64,000 bases of DNA from Cyclobacteriaceae bacterium. GTDB taxonomy: Bacteria > Bacteroidota > Bacteroidia > Cytophagales > Cyclobacteriaceae. The notes beneath the pieces are model-generated. The model saw only the letters and a list, made by a program, of their open reading frames with translations, was not told the origin of the DNA and searched no databases. This document shows positions 25,001 to 33,250 of the stretch, piece by piece. The position numbers and the translations under genes were made by a program. The stretch covers positions 248,001-312,000 of the forward strand of contig JAHBTX010000002.1 in assembly GCA_019638395.1 (NCBI GenBank). The letters are read 5' to 3'. Within the stretch, counting starts at the first letter, position 1. Every line of letters starts with the position of its first letter.

Positions 25001-25654
25001 ATGATAGAAGTAACCTCTATTTCCAAAAGCTTTAAGAAAAACAAAGTATTAAGTGAGGTCAACTTCTCTGTTGGTGAAGGTGAGATCGTGGGAATAATTG
25101 GACCAAATGGTTCCGGAAAAACCACTTTACTAAATCTTATTATGGGTTTGTTAAAGCCGGATTCCGGAACCATTTCCTGTAATCATAAATTGAGTGCAGC
25201 AGTTTCGCGCAAGGGCTTTTTCGAAGGCATGACTGTAGAAGATAATCTTAAAGTTTACACAGAATTAAAGAAATTACCCTCATCAGAAATAAGCAGGGTG
25301 GTGGAGTTGTTCGATATCGATTATACCAACATCACCTTCAGTAAACTATCGGCCGGAATGAAACAACGGGTAGCATTGGCACAAGCGTTTATTGGCAACT
25401 ATAGTTTGATTTTGCTGGATGAACCCACTAATCATTTGGATATTGATTCTATATTGAAACTAAGGAAGGCTATTGAAGCCCGAAAAAAAAGTGGTACTGC
25501 TTTTATTTTAACCAGCCATATTTTAACCGAATTGGAAAAGCTGTGCGATCGGGTCTTTTTTTTATTTCACGGCAACATAGTAAAATCAATTTCTGCAACT
25601 CCAGCAGGCTTTACCAACCTGGAAGAAGAATACCTTAAGCTATCTGTAAAATGA
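25001..25654 (+). CDS. ABC transporter ATP-binding protein (ABC-2 type)
   Basis: A 217-residue ATPase subunit. Walker A is IGPNGSGKTTLLNLI, the signature is KLSAGMKQRVALAQAF, Walker B is LILLDEPTNHLD, and the switch His is in FILTSHILTE. It powers a two-gene transporter with the overlapping permease downstream (4 bp). The cargo is unknown; this arrangement is common for small exporters of drugs, lipids or peptides. Confidence 0.93.
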   Translation: MIEVTSISKSFKKNKVLSEVNFSVGEGEIVGIIGPNGSGKTTLLNLIMGLLKPDSGTISCNHKLSAAVSRKGFFEGMTVEDNLKVYTELKKLPSSEISRVVELFDIDYTNITFSKLSAGMKQRVALAQAFIGNYSLILLDEPTNHLDIDSILKLRKAIEARKKSGTAFILTSHILTELEKLCDRVFFLFHGNIVKSISATPAGFTNLEEEYLKLSVK

Positions 25655-26424
25655 ATTACGTGTACTTTGAATGGATTAAACTCAGATCAAGAAGATGGAT
25701 TTGGGCATTAGCAGCAGTATATATAATCGGTTTACCTATAGCGATCAAAATGATTACGGGCGTCAGCTACCTAAAAAAAGAAATTGCAGAGGGACAATTT
25801 ATGGAGTATGCCGCCTTCGGATTTATCAATTTTTCCTGTTTACATTTGGTTATTCCACTTTGGATAATATTATTGATTGGTATAGAGTTTGGTAATGGGC
25901 ATGTAAACCAGGTTGTTTTTAATGCTTCTTCTAAACACTATTTTATCTCCAAACTGGTTTATTGCTTTTTAATCGCACTTACCTTTAGTGTGCTGGGCAC
26001 GATAACAATGGGGCTTGTGCACGTTACCGCACCTTTTGATATTACAGTGCCAGTCAGTTTTTATGGTGTATTTATTTTTCAATCGCTCTTTACATTTTTA
26101 TCAGTTGCCTTGTTGTTTATGTCAATCATATTCTTAACACGGAATATAGCCGTGGCGCTTGTTACGTACTTCCTGCTTTCGTTTACAGAAGGCATGGTCT
26201 TTATGTTTGTAAAAAAGATATACTCTATTGATCTGTTTTTTTTACCCTTTCACGTGGTGAATGTACTTTATGTAAAAGGTGGTAGTACCGCAACCGCTAA
26301 CTACTACAATCTCTTTCAAGATTTTGACAGCCGGGTATTGTGGTTGCCCGTTTCTATTATTCTCTTAGTGTGGCTTACCTACATTGATTTTACCAAACGG
26401 GAATTAAAACCGCTTTCGGATTAA
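25651..26424 (+). CDS. ABC-2 type permease
   Basis: A 257-residue membrane protein with six predicted helices and the typical short N-terminal cytoplasmic start (MNYVYFEWIKLRSRRWIWAL). It overlaps the ATP-binding gene by 4 bp and would form the channel. The order of helices and the conserved GIEFGNGHVNQVVFNASSKH loop resemble ABC-2 permeases of the bacteriocin/antibiotic-resistance type. Cargo unknown. Confidence 0.85.
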   Translation: MNYVYFEWIKLRSRRWIWALAAVYIIGLPIAIKMITGVSYLKKEIAEGQFMEYAAFGFINFSCLHLVIPLWIILLIGIEFGNGHVNQVVFNASSKHYFISKLVYCFLIALTFSVLGTITMGLVHVTAPFDITVPVSFYGVFIFQSLFTFLSVALLFMSIIFLTRNIAVALVTYFLLSFTEGMVFMFVKKIYSIDLFFLPFHVVNVLYVKGGSTATANYYNLFQDFDSRVLWLPVSIILLVWLTYIDFTKRELKPLSD

Positions 26425-26437
26425 TTAATGGAGTTTA

Positions 26438-26472
26438 GGAAACTTATAAGGTTCTGGAAACCTCATAGTTCC
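26438..26472. terminator. Imperfect hairpin between convergent genes
   Basis: GGAAACTTATAAGGTT pairs imperfectly with AACCTCATAGTTCC across a short loop. It lies just after the ABC permease stop and before the minus-strand cdsA remnant. The stem has bulges and no strong T run, so terminator function is uncertain. Confidence 0.35.
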
Positions 26473-26482
26473 ACTGGTTGAT

Positions 26483-26547
26483 TCAAAAAATCTCTAAAAA
26501 CGCCACAATAAAAGGCGCAGAAATCAGTAATCCATCAAACCGATCCA
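26483..26547 (-). repeat. Displaced copy of the cdsA 3' end (65 bp)
   Basis: This is a second copy of the last 65 bp of cdsA (intact copy at 27041-27105), with 58 of 65 positions identical. Read in the cdsA frame, it encodes the same DRFDGLLISAPFIVAFLEIF end plus stop. All seven differences are at synonymous positions. It cannot encode a protein alone. It looks like the old gene end left behind when a segment inserted at the 3' end of cdsA. Confidence 0.9.
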
Positions 26548-26799
26548 CTCTGGCTTTATGCTCTCCGTGTTTACATGAACCAAATTATTGTTTCTGCACT
26601 CGTTTATAGTTAGAAGTAACTCAGGGGGAGTTATCTTAAACTTTTTCATTAGCGTATTTGCTAATTCTTGTAATACTTGTGTGCTGATGAAGGAATTGTT
26701 TTCTGAGATACATTGTCTGGCTATTCTTTGTTTATCAAGTTCTGCAAATGAATAACTATAAACTAGGATGTTTGTATCCAGAAAAACACTATCGTTCAT
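26524..26799 (-). pseudogene. Truncated PIN-domain toxin
   Basis: It begins MNDSVFLDTNILVYSYSF with the first PIN Asp (Asp8) and contains the Glu segment STQVLQELANTL. It then stops after 91 residues, lacking the last ~40 residues with the third and fourth acidic positions. Its final codons (WIGLMDY) come from reading the displaced cdsA end out of frame, so the gene was cut by the rearrangement. The start at 26799 overlaps the antitoxin gene by 11 bp. It is unlikely to be an active nuclease. Confidence 0.75.
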
Positions 26800-26983
26800 T
26801 TGCTTCGTCTCGATTGAATTTAAAAGAACGCGTATCAAGCTTTACTGCATTAAAACTAACCTTCTTTTTGTTGGATGGTTGAACCTCCTGTTTTTCTGAA
26901 ACTGAAAACCCGAGATAGGATGCAAGACTCTTTAAGAGTTCAAGTGTTTTAGAGTCATTATATTTTATGATTACCTCTTTCAT
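26789..26983 (-). CDS. Antitoxin of the truncated PIN toxin, 64 aa
   Basis: A small protein starting MKEVIIKYNDSKTLELLKSL, with a C-terminus KLDTRSFKFNRDEANER that is typical of antitoxins partnered with Bacteroidota PIN toxins; that tail enters the toxin's active site. It overlaps the PIN gene by 11 bp, the same spacing as the pair at 11914-12451, although the two antitoxin sequences are unrelated to the eye. Confidence 0.75.
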   Translation of the reverse strand: MKEVIIKYNDSKTLELLKSLASYLGFSVSEKQEVQPSNKKKVSFNAVKLDTRSFKFNRDEANER

Positions 26984-27040
26984 TAAGGCATTTTAGAAAA
27001 ATTTCAGATCATGTACTATTTACCCAGTAGCGATTTGAAC

Positions 27041-27883
27041 TCAAAAAATCTCCAGAAACGCTACAATAAAAGGTGCAGAGATCAATAAACCATCAAACCG
27101 ATCCAGAAAGCCGCCATGGCCGGGCAGGCTGGTGCCGGAGTCTTTTATTTCGATGCTGCGTTTTAGTAACGATTCAACCAAATCGCCAAAGGTGCCGCCC
27201 ACAATGATGATTATACCAATTACCATCCATTGCCATGAGCGAATAGTTGGCTCGTGGCCGATGGCACTAAAGAAATAGGGAAGCCCATAAGCAAATGCGA
27301 AGGCAAGCACCGCACCCCCGGCAAAACCTTCCCACGATTTTTTGGGTGAGATGCGTTCGAAGAGTTTACGTTTACCAAACAAGCTGCCGGCAAAGTAGGC
27401 ACCCGTATCGCTGGCCCACAGAATAAACAAGCTTCCGAAAATAATCTGATAATCGTATTGCTGGTTTTCGAAGGTGGCGATGTTTAGCAAGGCAAATGGT
27501 ACTGCTACATAAAAAATACCTAGAAAATTGTAAGCGATGTTGGTAAAGGGTTTGCGTTCAAACTTTTTATACAGCTTGATCATATAGACACACGACACGG
27601 CTGGAAAAATCAGAAAGTAATATCGATAGGAGATATCGCCCCGCTCAATAAAAAACGACAAGCAAAAAATCAGCAAGCCACAGATGGTGCCAAATGTTTT
27701 CTGCGGAAGCATGCCATCTAATCCGGATAGTTTATAAAACTCAATCAATGAGAACAGGCAAATGATAAAGAACACAACAAAGTAAGTCCACTCACTAAAC
27801 ATAATTCCAAACACAATACCAGCTGCGCCCAATAAAGCTGTGATCAGTCGTGGTACAAGGTTGGTGAATTTGCCTGAACTCAT
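27041..27883 (-). CDS. cdsA: Phosphatidate cytidylyltransferase
   Basis: This enzyme makes CDP-diacylglycerol from phosphatidate and CTP, the entry to PE synthesis that psd completes. The 280 residues include about eight membrane helices. The CdsA signature lies near the C-terminus: LLKRSIEIKDSGTSLPGHGG followed by FLDRFDGLL. The start overlaps the CPBP protease stop by 4 bp. The last 65 bp are duplicated 0.56 kb downstream (26483-26547), so the current 3' end may have been supplied by an inserted segment. Confidence 0.95.
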   Translation of the reverse strand: MSSGKFTNLVPRLITALLGAAGIVFGIMFSEWTYFVVFFIICLFSLIEFYKLSGLDGMLPQKTFGTICGLLIFCLSFFIERGDISYRYYFLIFPAVSCVYMIKLYKKFERKPFTNIAYNFLGIFYVAVPFALLNIATFENQQYDYQIIFGSLFILWASDTGAYFAGSLFGKRKLFERISPKKSWEGFAGGAVLAFAFAYGLPYFFSAIGHEPTIRSWQWMVIGIIIIVGGTFGDLVESLLKRSIEIKDSGTSLPGHGGFLDRFDGLLISAPFIVAFLEIF

Positions 27884-28809
27884 ACCTCGAGTGGGGTTTG
27901 TTTTTTATAATAGTTGTAGAAGTAAAACATCAATGCAGCAAACACCGCGGTAAAACTCAATACTACAGGCCAAGGCGCGGCTTCAGTTGATTCCATATCG
28001 ACTGTTATTGTTCCTTTCTGATATAAATAGATCATCAAAACGGAGAATCCATTATTTACAAAGTGTGCAATCATCGGCATCCATAGATTGCCCGACCAAA
28101 CATATAAGTAGCCAAACAATGCACCCAACAACATGCGCGGTACAAAACCAAAAAACTGCATGTGAAAGGCACTGAAAATAAATGCTGTAATCCAGATGGC
28201 TGCATGATGATTTCCGCTTACACGATAAAACTCGGGTTGCAACATCCCTCTGAAAACTAATTCCTCGCCAATGGCGGGCAACAGGGCTATTACAACCAGG
28301 CCAAGCATAAAATCCCCTGTAGTTTCGAAGTTGGTGAAGAACTTTGTGAGTTCTGCGGCCAGGTCTTCACGCTCGCGCGCCCACGCACCGAAGTCTTTCA
28401 AAAAATCAGGGAAGGTGAAGTTGGCATTCCATTCAATGAACACAGAGTTGGTACTCATAAAAGCAATAGTGGCCAACGTTACTACAAGTAACATAATGGC
28501 AGGTGTATTTTTTAACCACGTTTTCGCGCTAACGCCTTCAAATGAATACAGGTATAGGGAAGGAATAAGTATCAATCCCACAAGCGTGGCAAAGCCTTGC
28601 ATAATCAATACCGGTATTCGCAGTTCAGGATATTGGAGAGGCGTAGTGATTTTTTCGACCAACTCAATCATCGATCCATCATAGAAGGGCAATGCAAAGA
28701 GAAAGCCTACAATGGGGCCAATTATGACAAAGCCAATAACAGCTGTACACAGAATAAAAAAAACGGAGAGGATTGGGTTACGCTGCGAAATGCCTGTCGG
28801 TCCGGACAT
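27880..28809 (-). CDS. CPBP-family intramembrane glutamic endopeptidase
   Basis: A 309-residue membrane protein with about eight helices and the Abi/CPBP motifs: EELVFRGMLQPEFYR (catalytic Glu-Glu...Arg), FSAFHMQFFGFVPR (His) and the helix ending HFVNNGFSV (His and Asn). The family includes Rce1-like CAAX proteases and bacteriocin-immunity proteins. No bacteriocin gene is nearby. It is translationally coupled to cdsA, which suggests a housekeeping envelope role. Confidence 0.88.
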   Translation of the reverse strand: MSGPTGISQRNPILSVFFILCTAVIGFVIIGPIVGFLFALPFYDGSMIELVEKITTPLQYPELRIPVLIMQGFATLVGLILIPSLYLYSFEGVSAKTWLKNTPAIMLLVVTLATIAFMSTNSVFIEWNANFTFPDFLKDFGAWAREREDLAAELTKFFTNFETTGDFMLGLVVIALLPAIGEELVFRGMLQPEFYRVSGNHHAAIWITAFIFSAFHMQFFGFVPRMLLGALFGYLYVWSGNLWMPMIAHFVNNGFSVLMIYLYQKGTITVDMESTEAAPWPVVLSFTAVFAALMFYFYNYYKKQTPLEV

Positions 28810-28824
28810 GTGTATAAAAAGACT

Positions 28825-28832
28825 TAATTTTG
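28825..28832 (+). promoter_or_regulatory. -7 element of dusB
   Basis: TAATTTTG is a perfect TAnnTTTG box 37 bp upstream of the GTG start of dusB, in the gap with the divergent CPBP gene. No convincing -33 box was seen. Confidence 0.4.
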
Positions 28833-28869
28833 TGCCGCAAACAACGGGGTTTTTAATCAGAATATCAAC

Positions 28870-29859
28870 GTGGTAAAAATTGGAAACATAGAACTGGGGA
28901 ATTTCCCACTACTACTCGCACCTATGGAGGATGTAAGCGATCCGCCCTTTCGTGCGGTTTGTAAAGCAGGTGGTGCCGATTTGATGTACACTGAATTTAT
29001 TTCCAGCGAAGGTTTGATTCGCCATGCGGCCAAAAGCAAACAAAAGCTCGACATATTTGAATACGAGCGTCCCATCGGCATTCAACTTTTTGGTGGTAAT
29101 GTGGATAGCATGTGCGAAGCAGCTGAGATTGCGGCCGCAGCCAACCCCGATCTGATTGATATTAACTATGGTTGCCCGGTAAAAGCTGTAGCATGTAAAG
29201 GTGCTGGTGCTGCATTGTTGCAAGATATACCCAAGATGGTACGCATGACGGAAGAAGTAGTGAAAGCAACTTCATTGCCCGTTACCGTTAAAACCCGGTT
29301 GGGTTGGGATGATAATACAAAAAACATAGTTGAGGTAGCCGAGCGATTGCAGGATATTGGTATCAAAGCTTTGTCGATACACGGACGCACACGCGTGCAG
29401 ATGTACAAAGGTTCTGCCGATTGGACATTGATCGGTAAAGTGAAAGAGAATCCGCGCATGCACATTCCTATCTTTGGTAATGGTGATATCGATTCACCAC
29501 AAAAGGCGCTGGAGTATAAAAACCGGTATGGTGTAGATGGAGTGATGATTGGTCGCGCGAGTATTGGTGCGCCTTGGTTTTTTAACGAGATAAAACATTT
29601 TGTAAAAACGGGTGAGCATCTACCACCCCCTGATATGGCGGAACGGGTACGCATTGTGCGGCAACATCTTGATTTCTCTATTCGCTGGAAAGGTGCTAAG
29701 CTGGGCATTTTTGAAATGCGCAGGCACTACACGAATTACTTTAGAGGGACGCCAGATTTTAAACCATACCGCACACGGTTGGTGGAAGCCGATACACATG
29801 AGGAGGTAAATCAGATTTTGGATGAAGTTATTCTCTTCTATAGCGAGGTCTCCGTCTAA
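28870..29859 (+). CDS. dusB: tRNA-dihydrouridine synthase (DusB-like)
   Basis: A 329-residue flavoenzyme that reduces specific uridines in the tRNA D-loop. It has a TIM barrel with LAPMEDVSDPPFRAVC and DINYGCPVKAVACKGAGAAL, which carries the catalytic Cys (NYGCP). VKTRLGWD, IHGRTRVQMYKGSADW and a GDIDSPQ-type FMN phosphate motif also match. The start is GTG (28870), since no ATG fits the conserved N-terminus. It belongs to the set of tRNA-modification genes in this window. Confidence 0.93.
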   Translation: MVKIGNIELGNFPLLLAPMEDVSDPPFRAVCKAGGADLMYTEFISSEGLIRHAAKSKQKLDIFEYERPIGIQLFGGNVDSMCEAAEIAAAANPDLIDINYGCPVKAVACKGAGAALLQDIPKMVRMTEEVVKATSLPVTVKTRLGWDDNTKNIVEVAERLQDIGIKALSIHGRTRVQMYKGSADWTLIGKVKENPRMHIPIFGNGDIDSPQKALEYKNRYGVDGVMIGRASIGAPWFFNEIKHFVKTGEHLPPPDMAERVRIVRQHLDFSIRWKGAKLGIFEMRRHYTNYFRGTPDFKPYRTRLVEADTHEEVNQILDEVILFYSEVSV

Positions 29860-29926
29860 ACTTTAGCAACAAACCGCATTTGAATTCCACACGCGATTAG
29901 CTTTCTTTGAGCCGCCTTTCGCATTT

Positions 29927-30805
29927 ATGTCTCAAAACAAAAATTTTACAGCAGTCTTTCTGTTGATTGTATTGTCGCTGATCTGGGGAACATCCTTCAT
30001 TCTCATTAAACAAGGTCTCAGGTTTTTTCCACCTGATGTTGTAGGTGCCTTACGTGTAACGGCCGCTTCGCTTTTTCTTTTACCGTTGGCGTTACCGCGA
30101 CTAAGAGAACTTAAGGATGGCGACTCCTTTAAACTTTTTGTTTCGGGCTTGATGGGGATTTTTTTTCCGGCTTTCATGTTTGCCTGGGCGCAAACACAAT
30201 TGAACAGCTCACTTGCCGGCATTTTAAATACACTCTCACCAGTGTGGACGATGATCTTTGGGGTGCTGCTCTTTAGCCAACGGTTTAAGGGCTTTGCCTT
30301 ATTGGGTGTGATAATTTCTTTTGGCGGTACTGTGTTGCTGGCGCTTTCGCGATCGGGTGGAAGTATTACGGGTTTTAACTTGTATGCGCTGCTAATTGTA
30401 GGTGCGTGTGCTTTTTATGGTGCCAATCTGAACTGGATAAAATTTAAGATTGCTGGCTTAGGGTCTTTAACGATAACCAGCGTATCACTGTTATTTATTG
30501 GTCCGCTTGCCGCAAGCTACCTTTTTTTGGCAACCGACTTCGTAAACACCTTAACTCAAACACCGGGAGCCTGGCAAGGTTTCGGTTTTGTGTTACTGCT
30601 TGCGCTGATGAGCACAGCCGTTGCCAACCTTTTATTTGTAAAACTGATTAGTATCTCAACACCGTTGTTTGCCAGTTCGGTAACCTACATTATGCCGATT
30701 GTTGCCGTAATGTGGGGCTTAATTGATGGTGAAGTGTTAACCGTTTGGCATTTAGTGGGTATGACGCTTATCATTAGTGGAGTTTATTTAGCCAATAAGA
30801 AGTAA
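29927..30805 (+). CDS. EamA/DMT-family transporter
   Basis: A 292-residue protein with ten predicted helices in two EamA repeats (IWGTSFILIKQGLRFFPPD in the first half; TYIMPIVAVMWGLIDGE in the second). It is probably an inner-membrane exporter of metabolites or amino acids; the substrate is not predictable. It stands between dusB and a metallo-hydrolase gene on the same strand, with 26-67-bp gaps. Confidence 0.9.
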   Translation: MSQNKNFTAVFLLIVLSLIWGTSFILIKQGLRFFPPDVVGALRVTAASLFLLPLALPRLRELKDGDSFKLFVSGLMGIFFPAFMFAWAQTQLNSSLAGILNTLSPVWTMIFGVLLFSQRFKGFALLGVIISFGGTVLLALSRSGGSITGFNLYALLIVGACAFYGANLNWIKFKIAGLGSLTITSVSLLFIGPLAASYLFLATDFVNTLTQTPGAWQGFGFVLLLALMSTAVANLLFVKLISISTPLFASSVTYIMPIVAVMWGLIDGEVLTVWHLVGMTLIISGVYLANKK

Positions 30806-30831
30806 TCCGTTCAGATTACTAATTTCGTGCA

Positions 30832-31644
30832 ATGGCGCTAACCCTGGCATCTTTAAACTCAGGCAGCAATGGAAATTGTTATTACGTAGGCAATGCAGAA
30901 GAAGCTGTATTGATCGATGCCGGTATTTCGTGCCGTGAAACAGAACGCAGACTAAAACGCCTGGGGCTTTCCATCGAACGCGTAAAAGCTATTTTCATTA
31001 CGCACGAGCATGGCGATCACATCTCCGGGTTACATAAACTCGTAAAGCGACACAACATTCCGGTTTATGTTTCCCTGGCAACGCGCCAGAGTTTTTCGTT
31101 GGAGTGGAGCATTAAACTATCGCACAGCTTTACTACTTATCAACCGGTTGCCATTGGTGATCTAACCGTCACTCCTTTACCCAAATATCACGATGCGGCC
31201 GATCCACACAGTTTTCTCATTACCCATCAAAACACAACGGTAGGCGTGTTTACCGATATGGGGCGCGTGTGTAAGCACCTCATCAATAATTTCAAGCAAT
31301 GTCACGCAGCTATTCTCGAATCAAACTATGATGAGGAAATGTTAGAGACTGGTGGGTATCCACTTCATCTCAAAAACAGAATTCGAGGTGGCTTTGGTCA
31401 CATTTCAAACAGGCAGGCCTTGCAGTTGTTTATGGAACACCGACCCGAGTTTATGTCGTACTTATTATTGGGCCATTTATCACACCATAATAACAAGCCG
31501 GAGTTAGTTGCGAATATGTTTAATGCTGTTGCCGGCAACACCAAAATTGTAATAGCATCGCGCTACCGTGAAACAGAAGTTTTTCAGGTTAATGCAATAC
31601 CAGCTAAACCTCGCCTGGTAGCAGAACAGCTTCAGTTATTTTAA
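30832..31644 (+). CDS. Metallo-beta-lactamase-fold hydrolase (YycJ/WalJ-like)
   Basis: A 270-residue MBL-fold protein. The zinc motif is THEHGDHISGL (HxHxDH), preceded by VLIDAGISCRETERRL; later His/Asp ligands are in YHDAADPHSF, VFTDMGRVC and LGHLSHHNN. The family resembles YycJ/WalJ exonuclease-like proteins, proposed to act in DNA processing. Its 3' end overlaps the convergent EEP gene by 9 bp. Confidence 0.88.
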   Translation: MALTLASLNSGSNGNCYYVGNAEEAVLIDAGISCRETERRLKRLGLSIERVKAIFITHEHGDHISGLHKLVKRHNIPVYVSLATRQSFSLEWSIKLSHSFTTYQPVAIGDLTVTPLPKYHDAADPHSFLITHQNTTVGVFTDMGRVCKHLINNFKQCHAAILESNYDEEMLETGGYPLHLKNRIRGGFGHISNRQALQLFMEHRPEFMSYLLLGHLSHHNNKPELVANMFNAVAGNTKIVIASRYRETEVFQVNAIPAKPRLVAEQLQLF

Positions 31645-32499
31645 AGTAAGCGTAACCAGCACGGGTAAATGATCGGATGGATAATACTTCCCATCGTTAT
31701 CCTGAATAACCTGATAGTTGGAGGCCTTCCAATCTTCGGAATGAAATATATAGTCGATTGTTCTGCATTCAATCTTATTCAGTTCAAAACCACAAAATGT
31801 TCCCGTAAGGTTGTTGGCAGGCCTGGAATCAAACAAACGAAAATGTTCGCCATTGGTAATGGTGAGGTAAGGCGCATCGGTTGGCTCTGAGTTAAAATCG
31901 CCTGAAACGATTACTGGAATTTTTTTAGTTTCATTTGGATTTGGAAAAGCTGCACCTTTCATAAACCCACCAATAAAGATTTTAATCATTTCGGCACTAT
32001 TCTTTCTTGCTTCTTTACCAACGTGATCGAAGTGAGTATTAGCGTAAAAGAATTCCTTACCAGTCGACTTATCTCTAAGCAAAGCAAATGAAACCACACG
32101 CGTAATAGCCGCATCCCAGCTTTTACTTCCGGGCACCATTGGCGTTTCCGATAACCAAAATGTATTTTCTTTGAGCACTTCAAATTTTTCTTTCTTATAA
32201 AAAATAGCAGAGTATTCACCCTTTTCTTTACCATCATCGCGACCAACACCTACATAACTATATTCAGGTAAGCCTTTTTGCAGGTCAAGCATCTGGTTAT
32301 GCAGTGCCTCTTGCACACCAAACAAATCGGGGTTGTATTTTTTGATCAGGCCTATCACCTTGGCGGGACGGTTTTTCCATTGGTTTATACCATCAGCCTC
32401 GGTATCTAACCGGATGTTGTACGACATTACGCTTACCGTTTGCGCTTGTATGATGCCCATTGATACTAAAAGGAGTGAGAGAATGATGAATGTTCGCAT
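31636..32499 (-). CDS. Secreted endonuclease/exonuclease/phosphatase-family hydrolase
   Basis: A 287-residue protein with a signal peptide (MRTFIILSLLLVSMGIIQAQ), so exported. The EEP fold is clear: SVMSYNIRLDTEADG, FGVQEALHNQM (metal Glu), a His in NTHFDHVGKEARKNSA, IVSGDFNSEPTDAP and the final YYPSDHLPVLVTL. The secreted form in Bacteroidota is usually a phosphodiesterase or DNase-like enzyme; the substrate is unknown. It stands as a single gene. Confidence 0.9.
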   Translation of the reverse strand: MRTFIILSLLLVSMGIIQAQTVSVMSYNIRLDTEADGINQWKNRPAKVIGLIKKYNPDLFGVQEALHNQMLDLQKGLPEYSYVGVGRDDGKEKGEYSAIFYKKEKFEVLKENTFWLSETPMVPGSKSWDAAITRVVSFALLRDKSTGKEFFYANTHFDHVGKEARKNSAEMIKIFIGGFMKGAAFPNPNETKKIPVIVSGDFNSEPTDAPYLTITNGEHFRLFDSRPANNLTGTFCGFELNKIECRTIDYIFHSEDWKASNYQVIQDNDGKYYPSDHLPVLVTLTLK

Positions 32500-32591
32500 A
32501 CTTCAAAAGTACAATCTGAACAGCTTGAATTTAAGATTTTTATTTAAAAGGCCTGTTAACAAATAGTTACCTTGGGCGTTGAGATAGCTCA

Positions 32592-32632
32592 CACTTTAAA
32601 CTTTAATCTCCATAATTTAGAATTTTAAAGTG
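32592..32632. repeat. AT-rich hairpin at the nfuA stop
   Basis: The arms CACTTTAAACTT (32592-32603) and AATTTTAAAGTG (32621-32632) pair at 11 of 12 positions. The hairpin overlaps the nfuA stop codon (32625-32627). It could serve as a weak terminator for nfuA. It is one of several AT-rich inverted repeats in gaps of this window. Confidence 0.5.
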
Positions 32633-33197
32633 CCTCCACTTCCTGCACTTCTTCCGGCATCATGCGCTTGAAAAGATTTTCGATGCCGGCTTTTAGTGTT
32701 ACGGTTGAAGAGGGACAACCGCTGCATGAACCTTGCAGTGCAACGGTAACCTTTTTATCTAAGTAGGAGTGGAATGTAATAGCCCCACCATCTTGCTCTA
32801 CAGCGGGGCGGATGTACTCGTCCAGAATGGTTTTTATTTTCTTAACAGTTTCAGTTTCTTCCTGCTCCGGGGCTTCTGGGCCTTTCATGTCCAGAATCAG
32901 TTTACCGCTTTCCAAAAAAGTCTTGATATGATTTTTAAGGGTGTCCTGAATTTCAAGCCACTCCACATCTTCTTTTTTAGTAACGGTGATAAAGTTGCTC
33001 ATGTAAAACACACGATCCACAAACGGATACATGAACAATTCCTGTGCGAGTGGTGCCTGTTCGGCATCGGCAGGTGTTGGAAAATCGAAGGTCATTCCTT
33101 CCGGAACCAGCATATCGTTAACCACAAATTTTAACGAATTCGGGTTGGGGTTTGATTCCAGGTAAATATGAAGAGCTTTTGGCGCAGGCTTTAACAT
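32625..33197 (-). CDS. NifU/Nfu-type Fe-S cluster carrier
   Basis: A 190-residue Fe-S scaffold/carrier. An N-terminal Nfu_N domain (IYLESNPNPNSLKFVVND) is followed by the C-terminal Nfu domain, with cluster-binding Cys158 and Cys161 in GSCSGCPSSTVTLKAG. It delivers Fe-S clusters to apoproteins such as QueG and the ferredoxin. The upstream gap has a perfect TACCTTTG -7 box. Confidence 0.92.
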   Translation of the reverse strand: MLKPAPKALHIYLESNPNPNSLKFVVNDMLVPEGMTFDFPTPADAEQAPLAQELFMYPFVDRVFYMSNFITVTKKEDVEWLEIQDTLKNHIKTFLESGKLILDMKGPEAPEQEETETVKKIKTILDEYIRPAVEQDGGAITFHSYLDKKVTVALQGSCSGCPSSTVTLKAGIENLFKRMMPEEVQEVEAL

Positions 33198-33218
33198 CTT
33201 AATAGTTTGTTATAGAAA

Positions 33219-33226
33219 CAAAGGTA
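33219..33226 (-). promoter_or_regulatory. -7 element of the Nfu gene
   Basis: On the minus strand this reads TACCTTTG, a perfect TAnnTTTG box, 21 bp upstream of the ATG at 33197. Confidence 0.45.
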
Positions 33227-33250
33227 AATAAATAAAGTTCATCGGGGTGA

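Noticed and set aside
28271-28684. A plus-strand 137-codon frame within the CPBP protease gene
   Set aside because: Antisense to a clear membrane protease with intact motifs; its composition is typical of a shadow frame.
27880-28809. The CPBP protease as a bacteriocin-immunity protein
   Set aside because: There is no bacteriocin-like gene nearby, and coupling to cdsA points to a general membrane role.
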